A stretch of DNA of 64,000 nucleotides from Fidelibacterota bacterium (GTDB lineage: Bacteria > Marinisomatota > Marinisomatia > Marinisomatales > S15-B10): the NCBI GenBank assembly GCA_002715465.1, contig PAYY01000030.1:1-64000 (forward strand), written 5' to 3'. Position numbers and translations under genes: made by a program. A model generated the notes under the pieces. It was not told the origin of the DNA, searched no databases, and saw nothing but the letters and a program-made list of their open reading frames with translations. Each line of letters opens with the position of its first letter. The stretch's first letter is position 1. This document shows, piece by piece, positions 26,182 through 37,000 of this stretch.

Positions 26182-26202
26182 ATAGGACTAATTTAGTCTT
26201 AT
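26182..26202. promoter_or_regulatory. Palindromic operator candidate upstream of fbpA
   Basis: GACTAA-T-TTAGTC (26186-26198) is a perfect 6-1-6 inverted repeat, flanked by further matching ATA/TAT bases one mismatch away. It lies about 90 bp upstream of fbpA. Size and AT/TTAG content suit a Fur- or DtxR-type metal repressor site, but it fits neither consensus closely. Confidence 0.45.
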
Positions 26203-26244
26203 TAAATCTATAAATAAATCAGAAAAAATATCTATCAATTAACG

Positions 26245-26288
26245 TGGCTCGGGCCGGAATCGAACCAGCGACACAAGGATTTTCAGTC
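26245..26288 (-). repeat. Distal attachment site: displaced 3' half of tRNA-Phe
   Basis: It matches 30215-30258 at 41 of 44 positions, ending in the 20-bp identical core, then diverges sharply. Only the anticodon-to-acceptor half is present, so it cannot yield a tRNA. 26289-26452 beyond it contains no gene I can support. Confidence 0.85.
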
Positions 26289-26452
26289 GCTTTAAATAAC
26301 ACCTTTATTGTTAGTTAAATTTCTTTAATCTGTACATATAATTTATATATACAGTAGTTCCAGTGCTACATATATGCTACCTGAAACAAAAAAGGCTCTG
26401 TGAGGAGGTTATTCATTACTACATAATCATTTAGGATTGTCCAGTTTTTATA

Positions 26453-26683
26453 TTAAACAAGTCTGAATCTGAATAAATATATGTAGCAACCATCAACTGG
26501 TCTTGAGGGGCTAATTTCACATTTTTCATCCAGCTGAATTATGACAGCGCCAATCCCATAATAGCCTCTGAATATCTTAGCCCAAAGGCAGATTAGATCG
26601 AGATTGTATGCTACGAACTCATTATGAGCATGGGTAAGCTCATCGGTTACCAGGTAACTGGGTTTTTCTTTTACTTGTGACAT
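26453..26683 (-). CDS. Small hypothetical protein under leader RNA copy B
   Basis: 76 residues, soluble, with mixed hydrophobic and charged sequence (LTHAHNEFVAYNLDLICLWAKIF) and no recognised domain. The ATG follows GGAGACACATC. That site can be sequestered: ACACATCA (transcript of 26683-26690) is perfectly complementary to TGATGTGT (transcript of 26706-26713), covering the A of the start codon and leaving the SD in the loop. It sits inside the tRNA-Phe element, next to the restriction gene but divergent from it. Its initiation region resembles that of the 4405 gene. Confidence 0.6.
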   Translation of the reverse strand: MSQVKEKPSYLVTDELTHAHNEFVAYNLDLICLWAKIFRGYYGIGAVIIQLDEKCEISPSRPVDGCYIYLFRFRLV

Positions 26684-26713
26684 GATGTGTCTCCTTTTTT
26701 AGTTAACACATCA
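26683..26713 (-). promoter_or_regulatory. RBS-sequestering hairpin of the small island gene
   Basis: An 8-bp perfect stem TGATGTGT / ACACATCA encloses TAACTAAAAAAGGAG. The 5' arm is part of CCTGATG, which can alternatively pair with CATCAGG at the 5' end of leader RNA copy B (26844-26850), giving two exclusive states as in copy A. Confidence 0.55.
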
Positions 26714-26728
26714 GGGTCTATAAACGAA

Positions 26729-26753
26729 AAAGACCGCACATCAAACGGTCTTT
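26729..26753 (-). terminator. Intrinsic terminator after leader RNA copy B
   Basis: On the minus strand AAAGACCG-TTTGATGTG-CGGTCTTT with a following T-tract (CGGTCTTTTTCG). The loop repeats the GATGTG word of the RNA's closing helix. As in copy A it stands between the structured RNA and the ORF. Confidence 0.8.
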
Positions 26754-26771
26754 GATTTCCTTTTTCAAGGC

Positions 26772-26851
26772 ACATCTACCGTTTACGGATCAAGCCACCG
26801 TGCCCACTTGGGTCGGTTGGCGGGTTCACTACTGTAAACCGCTCCTGATGT
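26772..26851 (-). ncRNA. Structured leader RNA, copy B (homologous to copy A)
   Basis: Read on the minus strand. P1: ACATC (26847-26851) with GATGT (26772-26776). P2: GGTTTAC-AGTA-GTGAACC (26823-26840). P3: GCCA, bulged A, CCG (26814-26821) with CGG-TGGC (26794-26800), capped by a CCC/GGG hairpin. P4: CCG-TAAA-CGG (26779-26788). Helix order, the bulged A in P3 and the four-base P2 loop match copy A, while the paired bases differ in a compensating way. Conserved words: CATCAGGAG, CAACCGA, CGGTG, GGTA-GATGTGC. A short CCTT-GAAA-AAGG hairpin and the terminator follow. Confidence 0.7.
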
Positions 26852-26862
26852 TTGCACAAGTT

Positions 26863-26868
26863 ATTATA
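26863..26868 (-). promoter_or_regulatory. -10-like TATAAT upstream of leader RNA copy B
   Basis: TATAAT on the minus strand ends 11 bases before the P1 helix; no convincing -35 is seen. Its position relative to the RNA parallels that of the copy A promoter. The rest of 26869-26945 is AT-rich and presumably also holds the divergent restriction-gene promoter. Confidence 0.4.
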
Positions 26869-26945
26869 AATAACTAATTAATTACAATTATTATGGTATA
26901 TTGATTAGTAATTTTATCAGGATTAGATGTTAGGCTTTAGGTAAT

Positions 26946-27845
26946 ATGTGTAATACTAGAAATATAAACTTTATTGAAAAAGAACAGATGCGTTCACTTT
27001 TACGTATATTCAAATCAGACGAATTCAAGTCTGACTTAAAACAAATTGAAATTTTTATTCAATCAAAATATGAAGAATTGCATTTTATGTGGGGTATAAA
27101 AAACAAACTAAAGCTCGCAGCTGAAAGATTGGTAAGGTTCCATATTTGGAAACATTCAGGTTTGACTCACCTTTATCATACTCCTTTAAGTTCTGATGTT
27201 GCTTTCATTCTTAATGACTGTGTTATGAACATTGATTGTAAAACAATTGATTCAGCTGGAAATAGCAACGACCGTAAATTTATTCAATTTGAACCAAATC
27301 AGGCTAATTTTGAAAATATTCCACTTCACGCATGCCAAATACATTTGCCTAATGGTTCCAATATATTTTTTGAAGGATTTGAATTTCATCCTCAACTAGA
27401 AAAAACTTACAAAGAAAAGCCAGTTTTATCTTTTTTTATATTTATAAACTATAGAGATGATGGAGATTATTTCAATATTGAAGGAACCGAAATTTGCTGT
27501 ATGCCACATAACCTAGTTGTGAGAGATGAATTTGAATCAAATATTATTAGTGGATTTAAGACCTATAGATATCTGAAAAAACTTCAAGCTGAGAAGATTA
27601 ACAATAATTTCTTCCCAAGGAAAGAGAAAAAATCAAATTGGATAAAATTTGGCAACTCAAATCGTTACTACGACGATACGGGAACGCACCCATTTGACCC
27701 TAATAAAATGTTAATATGGGGCTGGGAATCAAAGCGTTGGAATGTTTGTTTGGGAGGCCATACAACCAGAGTTCGGAAAGAAAAAATCAAGAAAAGACAT
27801 ACTGAAGAAGGTCGGGAATGGAATGGATGGGAAATTATTCAATAA
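26946..27845 (+). CDS. Putative type II restriction endonuclease (PD-(D/E)XK-like)
   Basis: 299 residues. A PD-(D/E)XK-type core is visible: an upstream helix with Glu (AAERLVRFHI), then SDVAFILNDCVMNIDCKTID, in which an Asp is followed by the DCK triad. The C-terminal part is rich in Arg/Lys and Trp (WGWESKRWNVCLGGHTTRVRKEK), suitable for DNA contact. It converges with a C5 cytosine methyltransferase gene, four bases between stops, the usual layout of a type II restriction-modification pair. The family name and recognition site cannot be told by eye. Confidence 0.65.
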   Translation: MCNTRNINFIEKEQMRSLLRIFKSDEFKSDLKQIEIFIQSKYEELHFMWGIKNKLKLAAERLVRFHIWKHSGLTHLYHTPLSSDVAFILNDCVMNIDCKTIDSAGNSNDRKFIQFEPNQANFENIPLHACQIHLPNGSNIFFEGFEFHPQLEKTYKEKPVLSFFIFINYRDDGDYFNIEGTEICCMPHNLVVRDEFESNIISGFKTYRYLKKLQAEKINNNFFPRKEKKSNWIKFGNSNRYYDDTGTHPFDPNKMLIWGWESKRWNVCLGGHTTRVRKEKIKKRHTEEGREWNGWEIIQ

Positions 27846-27849
27846 TTAT

Positions 27850-29082
27850 TTAAATAAATCTTTTAATATTTCTTGCAATTTTTTTCGATAGTAATACTGG
27901 CACTGCGTTACCAATCTGCTTTATCATTGCATTAAGCGACCCTTCAAAAATAAAATCATCTGGGAAAGTTTGTAAAATAGCGCATTCTCTAGCGGAAAGT
28001 CTTCTTTTTCTATTTACATGAATTTCTGGACTTGTAGCGGTAATAGTATCGCTTGGAGTTTTCCAGTTTGAAATCCTAAGAGATTGCTCAAAAACAATTT
28101 CACGGAGTTCAAGCTCCAAAACATTCTTATCGTAACGGTCGTCAAAGCCTAATATCTCCTTAAGCTTTTTCCAGTCATCGGGTTTTGGTATCGAGCCTGA
28201 ATTATTGTCCTTTCTAAACCAATGCCCCGCTGTATGGGCATACCCGAATATTTCATCCACCTTTTTTGTTGAAATACCAGCTACTGCTCTCCATTCTTTC
28301 AAATAATCACATATTTCTTCTTGGGGAACTGGATACTTTCTGGCCCAAAATTTTTCAGATACATTTGTGTATGCCATATGGTTGTAAACAGTTTTTCCTT
28401 TATGTTTTTGAGGCTTAAGACTAATCCAAAGGTTACTTAAATGTCCTATTGCCTCTTTTGCGGAAATGTAAGGTTTTAAATTGCGCTTATTCAACTCGCG
28501 CCGAAATAGGCCATTTTGAATTTTTGTAAAATCTGCATGTGTCTGCTCTGGATATGGGTTTTTTACTTTGACTCTATTACCGATTATAAAAACTCTCTCC
28601 CTTTGCTGCGGGACCCCATAATCGGCCGCATTAAGGAGTTTGTATTCTAAACTATAACCCAATTTCTTGAAGTCGTTGAAAATAAGCTCCATTACAGCAC
28701 CCCGCTGCATATTCAATATACCTTTAACATTTTCCGCTACGAAGAACTTGGGTCTTACATGCCTAATCACGCGGAGCATTTCCTTATAAAGATGGTTCCT
28801 CTCATCCTTCATTCCAACTGAAACACGATTATTGTTGGCAATCGAGAACCCTTGGCAAGGAAACCCGCCAATAACGATATCGGCCTTTTTTGGAATATCC
28901 TTATTCCTGATTTTTTTTATGTCACCTACTACAATATGGCCTCCGATATTTTTTCTGTAGGTTTGGGCAAATATTTCTTCGAATTCATTTGCCCAAATGA
29001 TATCAAACCCTGCTTGTTTGAAGCCAAGGTCCATACCACCTGCGCCAGCAAAAAGTGAAATAACTGTAGGCTTTTTTACCAA
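27850..29082 (-). CDS. DNA (cytosine-5-)-methyltransferase
   Basis: 410 residues with the ordered C5-methyltransferase motifs: I SLFAGAGGMDLGFKQAGF (SAM binding), IV GGFPCQGFS with the catalytic Cys of PCQ, VI AENVKG, VIII QQRERVFIIG, and X QIGNAVPVLLSKKIA. The target-recognition region lies between motifs VIII and X (residues about 180-350) and carries unrecognised sequence. It starts at TTG 29082 with GGAA upstream. It protects the host against the adjacent endonuclease and methylates a cytosine in an unknown site. Confidence 0.92.
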   Translation of the reverse strand: MVKKPTVISLFAGAGGMDLGFKQAGFDIIWANEFEEIFAQTYRKNIGGHIVVGDIKKIRNKDIPKKADIVIGGFPCQGFSIANNNRVSVGMKDERNHLYKEMLRVIRHVRPKFFVAENVKGILNMQRGAVMELIFNDFKKLGYSLEYKLLNAADYGVPQQRERVFIIGNRVKVKNPYPEQTHADFTKIQNGLFRRELNKRNLKPYISAKEAIGHLSNLWISLKPQKHKGKTVYNHMAYTNVSEKFWARKYPVPQEEICDYLKEWRAVAGISTKKVDEIFGYAHTAGHWFRKDNNSGSIPKPDDWKKLKEILGFDDRYDKNVLELELREIVFEQSLRISNWKTPSDTITATSPEIHVNRKRRLSARECAILQTFPDDFIFEGSLNAMIKQIGNAVPVLLSKKIARNIKRFI

Positions 29083-29191
29083 ATTTATTCCTAATTAAAA
29101 TTTTTTTAAGTTTTGAAGTTGTATAAATTAACAATACTTATAGTATTTAGCAAATTTTGCTTAAAAAAACGTTTAACATTTATAATACTTC

Positions 29192-30088
29192 TTAAACTGA
29201 AAATTCAGTCAGAAATACTTTACAATATAAAATCCTCAAGTTCAGTCGGTATAAGGGGGCATAATGTTTTTCAGTTGTAGTTACAGATGTATGACCAAGC
29301 AGTTTGCTTAACTCATATATAGGTCTACCCTCCTTAATTAGATTATAACCAAATGTTCGCCTTAGGTCATGAAATCTCGCATCAATTAATCCAAGCTTCT
29401 TTCTGTTCCTGGACCAAGTTAGTTGCACATAATTAACAGTATAATCCCAGAGTTCAACATCTGTTAAAATTGCCTGCGCCTGTTTATTGAGCTTAACTAA
29501 TCGCCTACCATCCTTCCCAAATTCAACAATATAATCGGAAAATATATTTTCCTGCGATATTCGACGTATTTCGTCACTCCTGGCACCACTGTAGTAGGCA
29601 AATTGAACGAATAAATTGAAGTGTTTTGGGGTAATTTTTTCAAACATGAGGTCTAATTCTTGTCTAGTAAAAACCCTGGTTCTTGCCTCATATTTGTTAC
29701 CGACCGGAATGGTTTCATAGCTAGGTATCAACTTTTGCTTGATCCCCCAATTATTACAAGCATTCAAAACACGGATTGCCATTGATTTGGTCGTTGGATG
29801 TTTAGGGAATCCATTCTTTAGATATCCATTAAGGAGTCTTTTATTAAGAACTAAAGTATTTGGACGCCAATCATGGTCAGCTTTTAAATACAGTTCAGTT
29901 AATTCAGCTAATGGAGTCTCTTTGGGCTTTGCTCCATTTATCAGCTCAAGCAATATCTTCTTTTCAAAGTCTACTTTAACAGCTTTGGCCACTTCATAAC
30001 TATCTGTTCGTAGGCTACGAGTAACTCTTTTTTTGTCTAATTGAACCGATAAATAATAGCGATTATTTTTCTTATATAAACTTGACAT
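29192..30088 (-). CDS. Tyrosine recombinase/integrase
   Basis: 298 residues. The catalytic domain shows the family set: first Arg in YSGARSDEIRRI, HDLRRTFG (His and second Arg), LLGHTSVTTTEKHYAPL (last His and the nucleophilic Tyr). The N-terminal SAM-like/Arm part is short. GGAG precedes the ATG. It lies next to the intact tRNA-Phe, whose anticodon region is the crossover site, so it is the element's own integrase. No excisionase gene is seen nearby. Confidence 0.92.
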   Translation of the reverse strand: MSSLYKKNNRYYLSVQLDKKRVTRSLRTDSYEVAKAVKVDFEKKILLELINGAKPKETPLAELTELYLKADHDWRPNTLVLNKRLLNGYLKNGFPKHPTTKSMAIRVLNACNNWGIKQKLIPSYETIPVGNKYEARTRVFTRQELDLMFEKITPKHFNLFVQFAYYSGARSDEIRRISQENIFSDYIVEFGKDGRRLVKLNKQAQAILTDVELWDYTVNYVQLTWSRNRKKLGLIDARFHDLRRTFGYNLIKEGRPIYELSKLLGHTSVTTTEKHYAPLYRLNLRILYCKVFLTEFSV

Positions 30089-30144
30089 GGTAGCTCCATT
30101 TCTACTTGGTGCTACTATAATGCTACTTAGGCGGTAGAGGGGAA

Positions 30145-30161
30145 GAATCGCAAAGCGATTC
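30145..30161. repeat. Short inverted repeat near the integrase end
   Basis: GAATCG-CAAAG-CGATTC, six paired bases, lies between the integrase gene and tRNA-Phe. It may be part of the recombinase arm-binding or regulatory region; no U-tract supports a terminator. Confidence 0.4.
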
Positions 30162-30214
30162 GAAAATCCGCTGAGACCTCCCGAATCGACGATGGATTAC
30201 CTAATAATTTGGTG

Positions 30215-30287
<73 letters not shown>

Positions 30288-30390
30288 AGCTAAACTCTAA
30301 AATTACTTATCTCTGATATCGAAAAGCAACCGCATAATGGTTCTTGTACTTATTTAATAAACTGTATAGATTCGCGATCAATTAGATCTA

Positions 30391-31014
30391 ATGAAGATAG
30401 TTATTGCAACAAGAAACCGTCACAAGGCAATGGAAATTGAATTACTTTTTTCAAATTTAGGTATTGATATTGTATGTCTTGATAGTTTAGACCCAGTTGG
30501 AAAAATTCCTGAGATTGAGGAGACGGGTAAAACTCTTAAAGAGAATGCTCTAATAAAATCTAGAACTATCTTTGAGTTGACAGGTTTTCCTTCAATTTCT
30601 GATGATACTGGACTTGAAGTTAAATCGCTTGATGGTGAACCAGGAGTATACTCTGCAAGATATGCAGGGGAGGGATGTAGTTACGATGATAACATTAAAA
30701 AATTATTGAAAAATATGGATTTAATGGAAAATGATCAACGTAATGCAAATTTTAGAACTGTTACATCATTTTTTGATGGGACAGTAGAATTATATGCTGA
30801 AGGAGTCGTAAAAGGAAAAATTACTAAAGCACCAAAAGGTCTTGGTGGTTTCGGTTATGATCCCGTATTTTTACCTAAGAATATGGAAAAAACTTATGCA
30901 GAGCTTTCAAAAGAGGAGAAAAACAAACTCAGTCATCGAGGAAAGGCCTTCTCCAATCTTATCAAAAAGCTTAAAAAAAATAATATTATTTCGAATAACC
31001 TATCCAATATTTAG
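30391..31014 (+). CDS. rdgB: XTP/dITP diphosphatase (Ham1/RdgB family)
   Basis: 207 residues with the family hallmarks IATRNRHKAMEIELLF at the N-terminus, SDDTGLEVKSLDGEPGVYSARYAG (catalytic acidic residues), GGFGYDPVF and a C-terminal SHRGKAF. The enzyme hydrolyses deaminated purine triphosphates to monophosphate and pyrophosphate, keeping ITP and XTP out of nucleic acids. No SD is evident. The gene immediately follows tRNA-Phe and precedes sprA. Confidence 0.92.
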   Translation: MKIVIATRNRHKAMEIELLFSNLGIDIVCLDSLDPVGKIPEIEETGKTLKENALIKSRTIFELTGFPSISDDTGLEVKSLDGEPGVYSARYAGEGCSYDDNIKKLLKNMDLMENDQRNANFRTVTSFFDGTVELYAEGVVKGKITKAPKGLGGFGYDPVFLPKNMEKTYAELSKEEKNKLSHRGKAFSNLIKKLKKNNIISNNLSNI

Positions 31015-31097
31015 GAACCCCCTTATAGTAATAATGCTACCTGTTTAAATCCTGATTGATAAATAATTATTATTTCAGGATAATTATCGGAGAAGAA

Positions 31098-34000
31098 ATG
31101 AAACGAACTCTCCGGCTTATTGTCGGAAAAGCAGGTATAGTTTATTCCATCCTATGCGTAATTGGGTTTAGTTCCCTGTACGCACAGCCGGCGGACTCCA
31201 TCTATTTTGAAAGACAAATTTATCCAGTTGTGAGATCAAAATGGATGGTAAATGCTTTTGACTATTTACCTTATTATTCAGTTTTTTCTATGGATTCAGT
31301 AAGAACTCTGCGAGGAATAATTAAAGGAGATTATGAAGAAGTTGAAAAATGGACAGAATTTGAGGACAATGGTAAAATAATTGTAATCTATGAGTCTGGA
31401 TATAATAGATTGTTCCTGTTACCATTCCAAGCTTCTCTTGAATGGTATGTTGGAATGATGATTTATAGAAATCGGATTAAGAATTTAATGACTGAACGAT
31501 CTGGTCTTGCTGGAGATTCTGGAGGGATAGCTACTGGTGAAGGTTTTGAACTGGTAGCTGTTGAGACACAATTTGGTACAGCATCTCTAACAGTAAATGG
31601 TAATGTAAATCTAACAGGGAAATTGGTTTTTCAAGATCAAGAATTAACTAGGTCCAATTTTCGTGAGTCTCAAACTACACATTTTGAATTTGATGAAACC
31701 CAACAAATTGTGGTTCAGGGGAAAGTAGGAGACCGTGTTAATGTTGATTTAAACTATAATAGTGAAAGAGATTTTGATTTTGAAAATAATATTAAAATCA
31801 ATTATACAGGAACAGAAGACGAAATTATCCAAAAGATCGAGGCTGGGAATATTTCACTATCGCTTCCTTCTACCCAGTTTGTAACATTCTCTGGACAAAG
31901 TAAAGGACTTTTTGGGATTAAATCTCTTATGAAACTTGGTCCAGTTAATGTTACATCGATAGCATCCATTGAGCGCACAAAAAAAGAAAAACAAAAGTTT
32001 GAAGAAGGTGCAGAGGCTCAGGAGCAAGCTATTCCTGATTATCAATTTCGAAAGAATCAATATTTTTTTGTAGATAAATTATTTAGGAATGGTGGTTTAA
32101 TTTTGGATGAAGCGGGTTCTCCAATTATTGGGCAAACGGGGATACTAAGTCTACCAAGTTTTTATCCTTTACAAAAGGGAAAGCATTTAATAGGTAATGT
32201 AGTAATAGATGAAATTGAAATATACAAATCCGTTGGTGCCGCAGTTGGTTCAGGAACAATATATGGTCTTGCTTATGTAGATCCGACACAAAATAAAGTG
32301 ACAGGAAAATGGGATGAAGTTAATCTAGAAAATAGAGGGGATACGGAAGGAAGTTTTTTTACCAGACTCATTCGCAATCAAGATTACGTTGTAAGTGAAG
32401 ATCTTGGATATATACGATTAACAGCGCCGATACAAAATGAAATCTTAGCTGTTTCCTATTCTCTGGTAGAGAGAGGAGGATCAGAAGTTATAATTAAAAA
32501 AGGTGAACTTAGTGGATCTGTTGCTGAAGGCGATACAATACATTTAAAATTAGTAAAACCACTAACTCCTAATCCAGGGCATCCAACTTGGCCCTTAGCT
32601 TTCAAAAATGTTTACTATCTTGGCGCAACGAATATTACACCTGAAGGATTTGAAATACAGGTTACTTACAAGAACGGAAGTCTTGGGAATAATGAAAGAG
32701 ATGAGCAGAGTGGAAAAACATTTATAAACTTATTTGGTCTTGATAGCCTAGATGCAAATGCTAATTTCACGCCTGATGATTTTATTGATAAAATGAATCC
32801 CAATATAGTTAATCTTACTACAGGTGAACTTTTTTTCCCTTTGCTTCATCCCTTTGAAAAAGATGAATTCAACGAAAATGAAGTTTTTTTTCGCGAAGGA
32901 AATGCTAGCGAAGAGTTAGGTAAAATTCTTCCTGATTCAGCTGCTCTATATAGAAGCTTAAGTGATCAACTAATTAGACAGGAATCACAGTTTGATATTA
33001 GGGTGAAATATCAAAATAAGAGTGCCACAATTAATCTTGGTGGATTTATGCTTGTAGAAGGAAGTGAAGAAGTGTACCTCAATAGTGTTTTACTACAAAA
33101 AGATAAAGATTACATAATTGATTATTTTAGCGGGACTCTAACTTTTCTTACAGAAGCATATAATGAACCTGGTGCTTCTCTTGAGGTCATGTTTGACAAG
33201 CATGATTTGGTGGCATTTGACAAGAAGAGCATAGTAGGAGCAAGGGCACAAATGGATTTTGGTGAAAGATCATTTCTGGGTGCAACAGCTCTATACTACG
33301 ATCAATCAGTTATCAATGAAAAAATTGAAGTAGGCTATGAACCAACAAGGAACTTTATTTGGGACGTTAATGGTCGCCATTCAATGGAATTAGATGGTTT
33401 GACTCGAACTTTAGATAAACTACCCTTAATTGAAGCCGAAAAGCCATCAACCTTAGATTTTGAAGGAGAATTTGCACAAGTTCTTCCTAATCCAAATCCA
33501 GTCAATAATCCCTCTACTGGAGATAAGCAAGGCATAGCATTTATTGATGATTTTGAAGGTGCTAAACGAACAACTAATCTAGGTGTAAGACGTAGGTTTT
33601 GGTCTTTATCATCAACTCCAATTGGTAGGAATCGTAAATATAGATCTGATATGTATTGGTACAATCCTTGGACACAAGTTCTTACCCAAGATATCTGGCC
33701 GAATCAACAGACTAGTATCCGCGCCCAAAATCAACTTACGGATATTTTAGTTCTTAATTATGAGCGACGAGATGGAGATATTCAAACAGTAGATCCAGAT
33801 TCAAATTGGGCAAGTATTACAACTACTCTTTTTTCAAGTGATTTTAATCAATCCCAATCCAAGTTTTTTGAAATCTGGCTTTTAACTTCAGATAATACAG
33901 ATGCCACAATGACGGTTGACTTGGGTTTTATAAGTGAGGATCAAAATGGTAATAATATAATGGATACTGAGGATAAACCAGAAGCAGGTCTTTTGACTGG

Positions 34001-37000
34001 GAATACCCTTCTTGAAGAAGATGAGGATATAGGACTAGATGGTTGTCGGGATCTTTTTGAAGATGGCTATGGGGGTTGTTTACCAGATAGTATAACATAT
34101 ACTCAAGCTTTGAACGATCCAATATTATCGGAAATGATTTATATTGGTTCTGATATTGATACACTTGATCCTAATGGTGACAATTGGGATTTTAATGAAG
34201 ATGTCTCAGAGGGGCCAGAGAAATATCGATATATAAATGGTACTGAAGGTAACGGAACAGCTGATCGCCCTATGGAAGGTGCTCGTTATCCTGATACAGA
34301 AGATATTAATCGAGATGGAAATTTTGATGCTAAAGATGATTATTTTTCTGCTTCTTTTGATCTTAGTCCAATGAGTGAGGATTGGAACCGTTATCAGGGA
34401 GGTTATAATGAGACGAAAATGGGTAAATGGCGTCTTTATAGAATCCCTCTTAATGAATTCCGGATGAAGCGACAGAATGGAAATATAACTTGGGATACAA
34501 TAAAATTTCTTCGATTATCACTTTCTGGAATCAGTGATAGAGATCTAATTAAAATAGCTAAAACTGAGATTGTAGGAAATGAATGGCAGGAGCTTGGTAT
34601 TAAAGGTCCCAATTTAGCATCTTATATAGAAGATGACAGTGCTTTTGCTGTAACAGTTATTAATACTGAAGACAATGCTGATTATGCCCAAAGCGTCAGA
34701 GAAATAGGTGTTCAAGGAGAATATGATCGTTTGAATCAAATTCGTTTGAAAGAGCAGTCGCTTGTTTTGAAATTTAATGAACTTGCTCCCGGATATGAAG
34801 GTGCAGCACAAAAAAATATTTTAGAATTAAAAGGATCAAGAGCTCAAAGTTATTTAATGTATAGAAAAATGAGAATGTTCATTTATGGAAATAGCGATAA
34901 TATAGGTTCCTCTGAAACAGATGTTGATTTTTTCTTGAGATTTGGGCGAGGAGATGATTACTATGAAGTAAGTTATCCTGTTTATAAAGGTTGGGATAAA
35001 ACTGAAAAAAGAAATTATCTAGAACTTGATTTAGATTTTCTTACGGGGTTAAAAAGAAAAAAAGAAGGATATCAAAAATTTGATGAAAATGATCATTTTA
35101 CTATAACAGATTCATCAAAAGTATATGTAGCCACGTCGAATTCTGGGAAAGATACACTGCGTCAATATTCTATTATTGGAGAACCTGCTTTATCCAGAAT
35201 TCAATATTTTGTTGTAGGGGTTAGAAACAAAAATAATTTAAAGCCAATAACAGGGGAAGTATGGATTGATGAACTCAGACTTTCTGGCGTTAAAAAAGAT
35301 GTTGGAAGTGCAATTAGATTCCAGGGTAAGTTAGGTTTAGCTGATTTGGGTAATGCTACAATTTCATATAATAGAAGGAATGCGGATTTCCATGTTCTAC
35401 AAGAGAGACTTGGATCAGGGAATACTACAGAAAGATTTCGAGCTGATACTCGATTGCAATTTAATAAATTTCTACCTCAATCTTGGGGCTTTAAGATTCC
35501 ATTTAACATAAGTTTCACAGAAAATTTAACTACTCCAAAATATTTACCTGGTACTGATATTATTCTCAGCCGAGATATTGCACCTGATAGTATTCTTACA
35601 AAAGGAAGACAATTATCCTATAATACTTCGTTTGCAAAAACCACCAAATCAGATAACTGGTTAACACGTTATACATTAGATAATATGAAATTAAATTATT
35701 CTTCAGGAAGAAGTTTCAATTCAGATGTTCAAACTTCTCAGCGAATCAATAGAAATAATACAGGTGGTGCTAGTTATTCATTAAATTTTGGAAGGAACAA
35801 TTACATTATGCCCTTACGTCGGTTAGAAGGACTGCCTTTATTTGGGAAAAAAATTGCTGAAACTCGACTATATTTTACTCCATCCTCCTTTGATGTGAAT
35901 GCAAAGGTAAGTGAAACACTTAATCAATCAAGTCCACGTATTGGTGAATCAAAAACGCAATATAATCTCGGATTGGATAGAAATTTTAGGTTAGGGTATA
36001 AAATACTAGAAAATCTTACAACTAATTATACAAAAGTAGTAAAAAGTGACATGGATAACTTCCGAAATAAATATTTAGAAGCTATTAGAACAATGAATCC
36101 TGGTAAAATAACTGATATTACTGAAAGTACTACAACAAGTTTTTCACCAATAATATCAGAATGGCTTAGACCTAATGTGAATTATACATCAAATTATAGA
36201 TGGGCTAAACCTCTTGAAAGTACTCAAGAAGGAGCAACTATAAGTGCTCAGTCCCGCATGTCTACATCAATTAGTTTGACCCCAAAGACTTTGGTAGAAA
36301 TTTTTTATAAACCCAAATTTTCTTCCTCTAGTAATAATACAAAAAGGCGTCGAAGAGGTAGAGGAAGGCAACAACAGGATATTGAGCAAGAAGAAAAAAA
36401 ACAAAAACAAAAGAAACCACTTAACCCTGAAGTGGAAAAACTATTGAAACTTCTCCACACAGGTGCCAGTAAAATTAATCCCATTAGTATAACATATAGT
36501 CAAAACCGGTCTGAAAATGCATTGGGCGTACTTGGAGCTGCAAAAATTCCTTATCGTTTAGGTATTGAAAAAGAACATGGACTTAAACATAGTGAAGAAG
36601 TAGGTGTTAATATTGGCTCACAGCAGTGGCAGAAAGATATTGCAATTAGATCTGGTTTGGCAATTACTAGGCAAATAAATACATCATTTAATTTTGCACG
36701 GAATAAAGTCTGGGGTTTGGATGGTAATCAAGTGCGAACTGAAACTCAAACGAGGGATTTTTTCCCAAAAGGTATTATGGGAAATAAAGGTCTTCCAATG
36801 GCAGGATGGAGTATTAGATTTACTGGAGTAGAAAAATGGCCTTTGGTTAAAAAGATTGCTCGTTCAGCCTCCATAGAACATGGTTTTAATGGTAAAGAAA
36901 CTAGGGCATGGCAAAATCGTTTGCTACAAACTTCAAAATATACTTCTTCATTTTCACCATTATTGGGTATTTCTATGTCATCAAAGAAAGGTACAACAAT

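Noticed and set aside
31056..31097. Earlier start for sprA at 31056
   Set aside because: The extra 14 residues lack an SD and disrupt the signal peptide; ATG 31098 has GGAGAAGA upstream.
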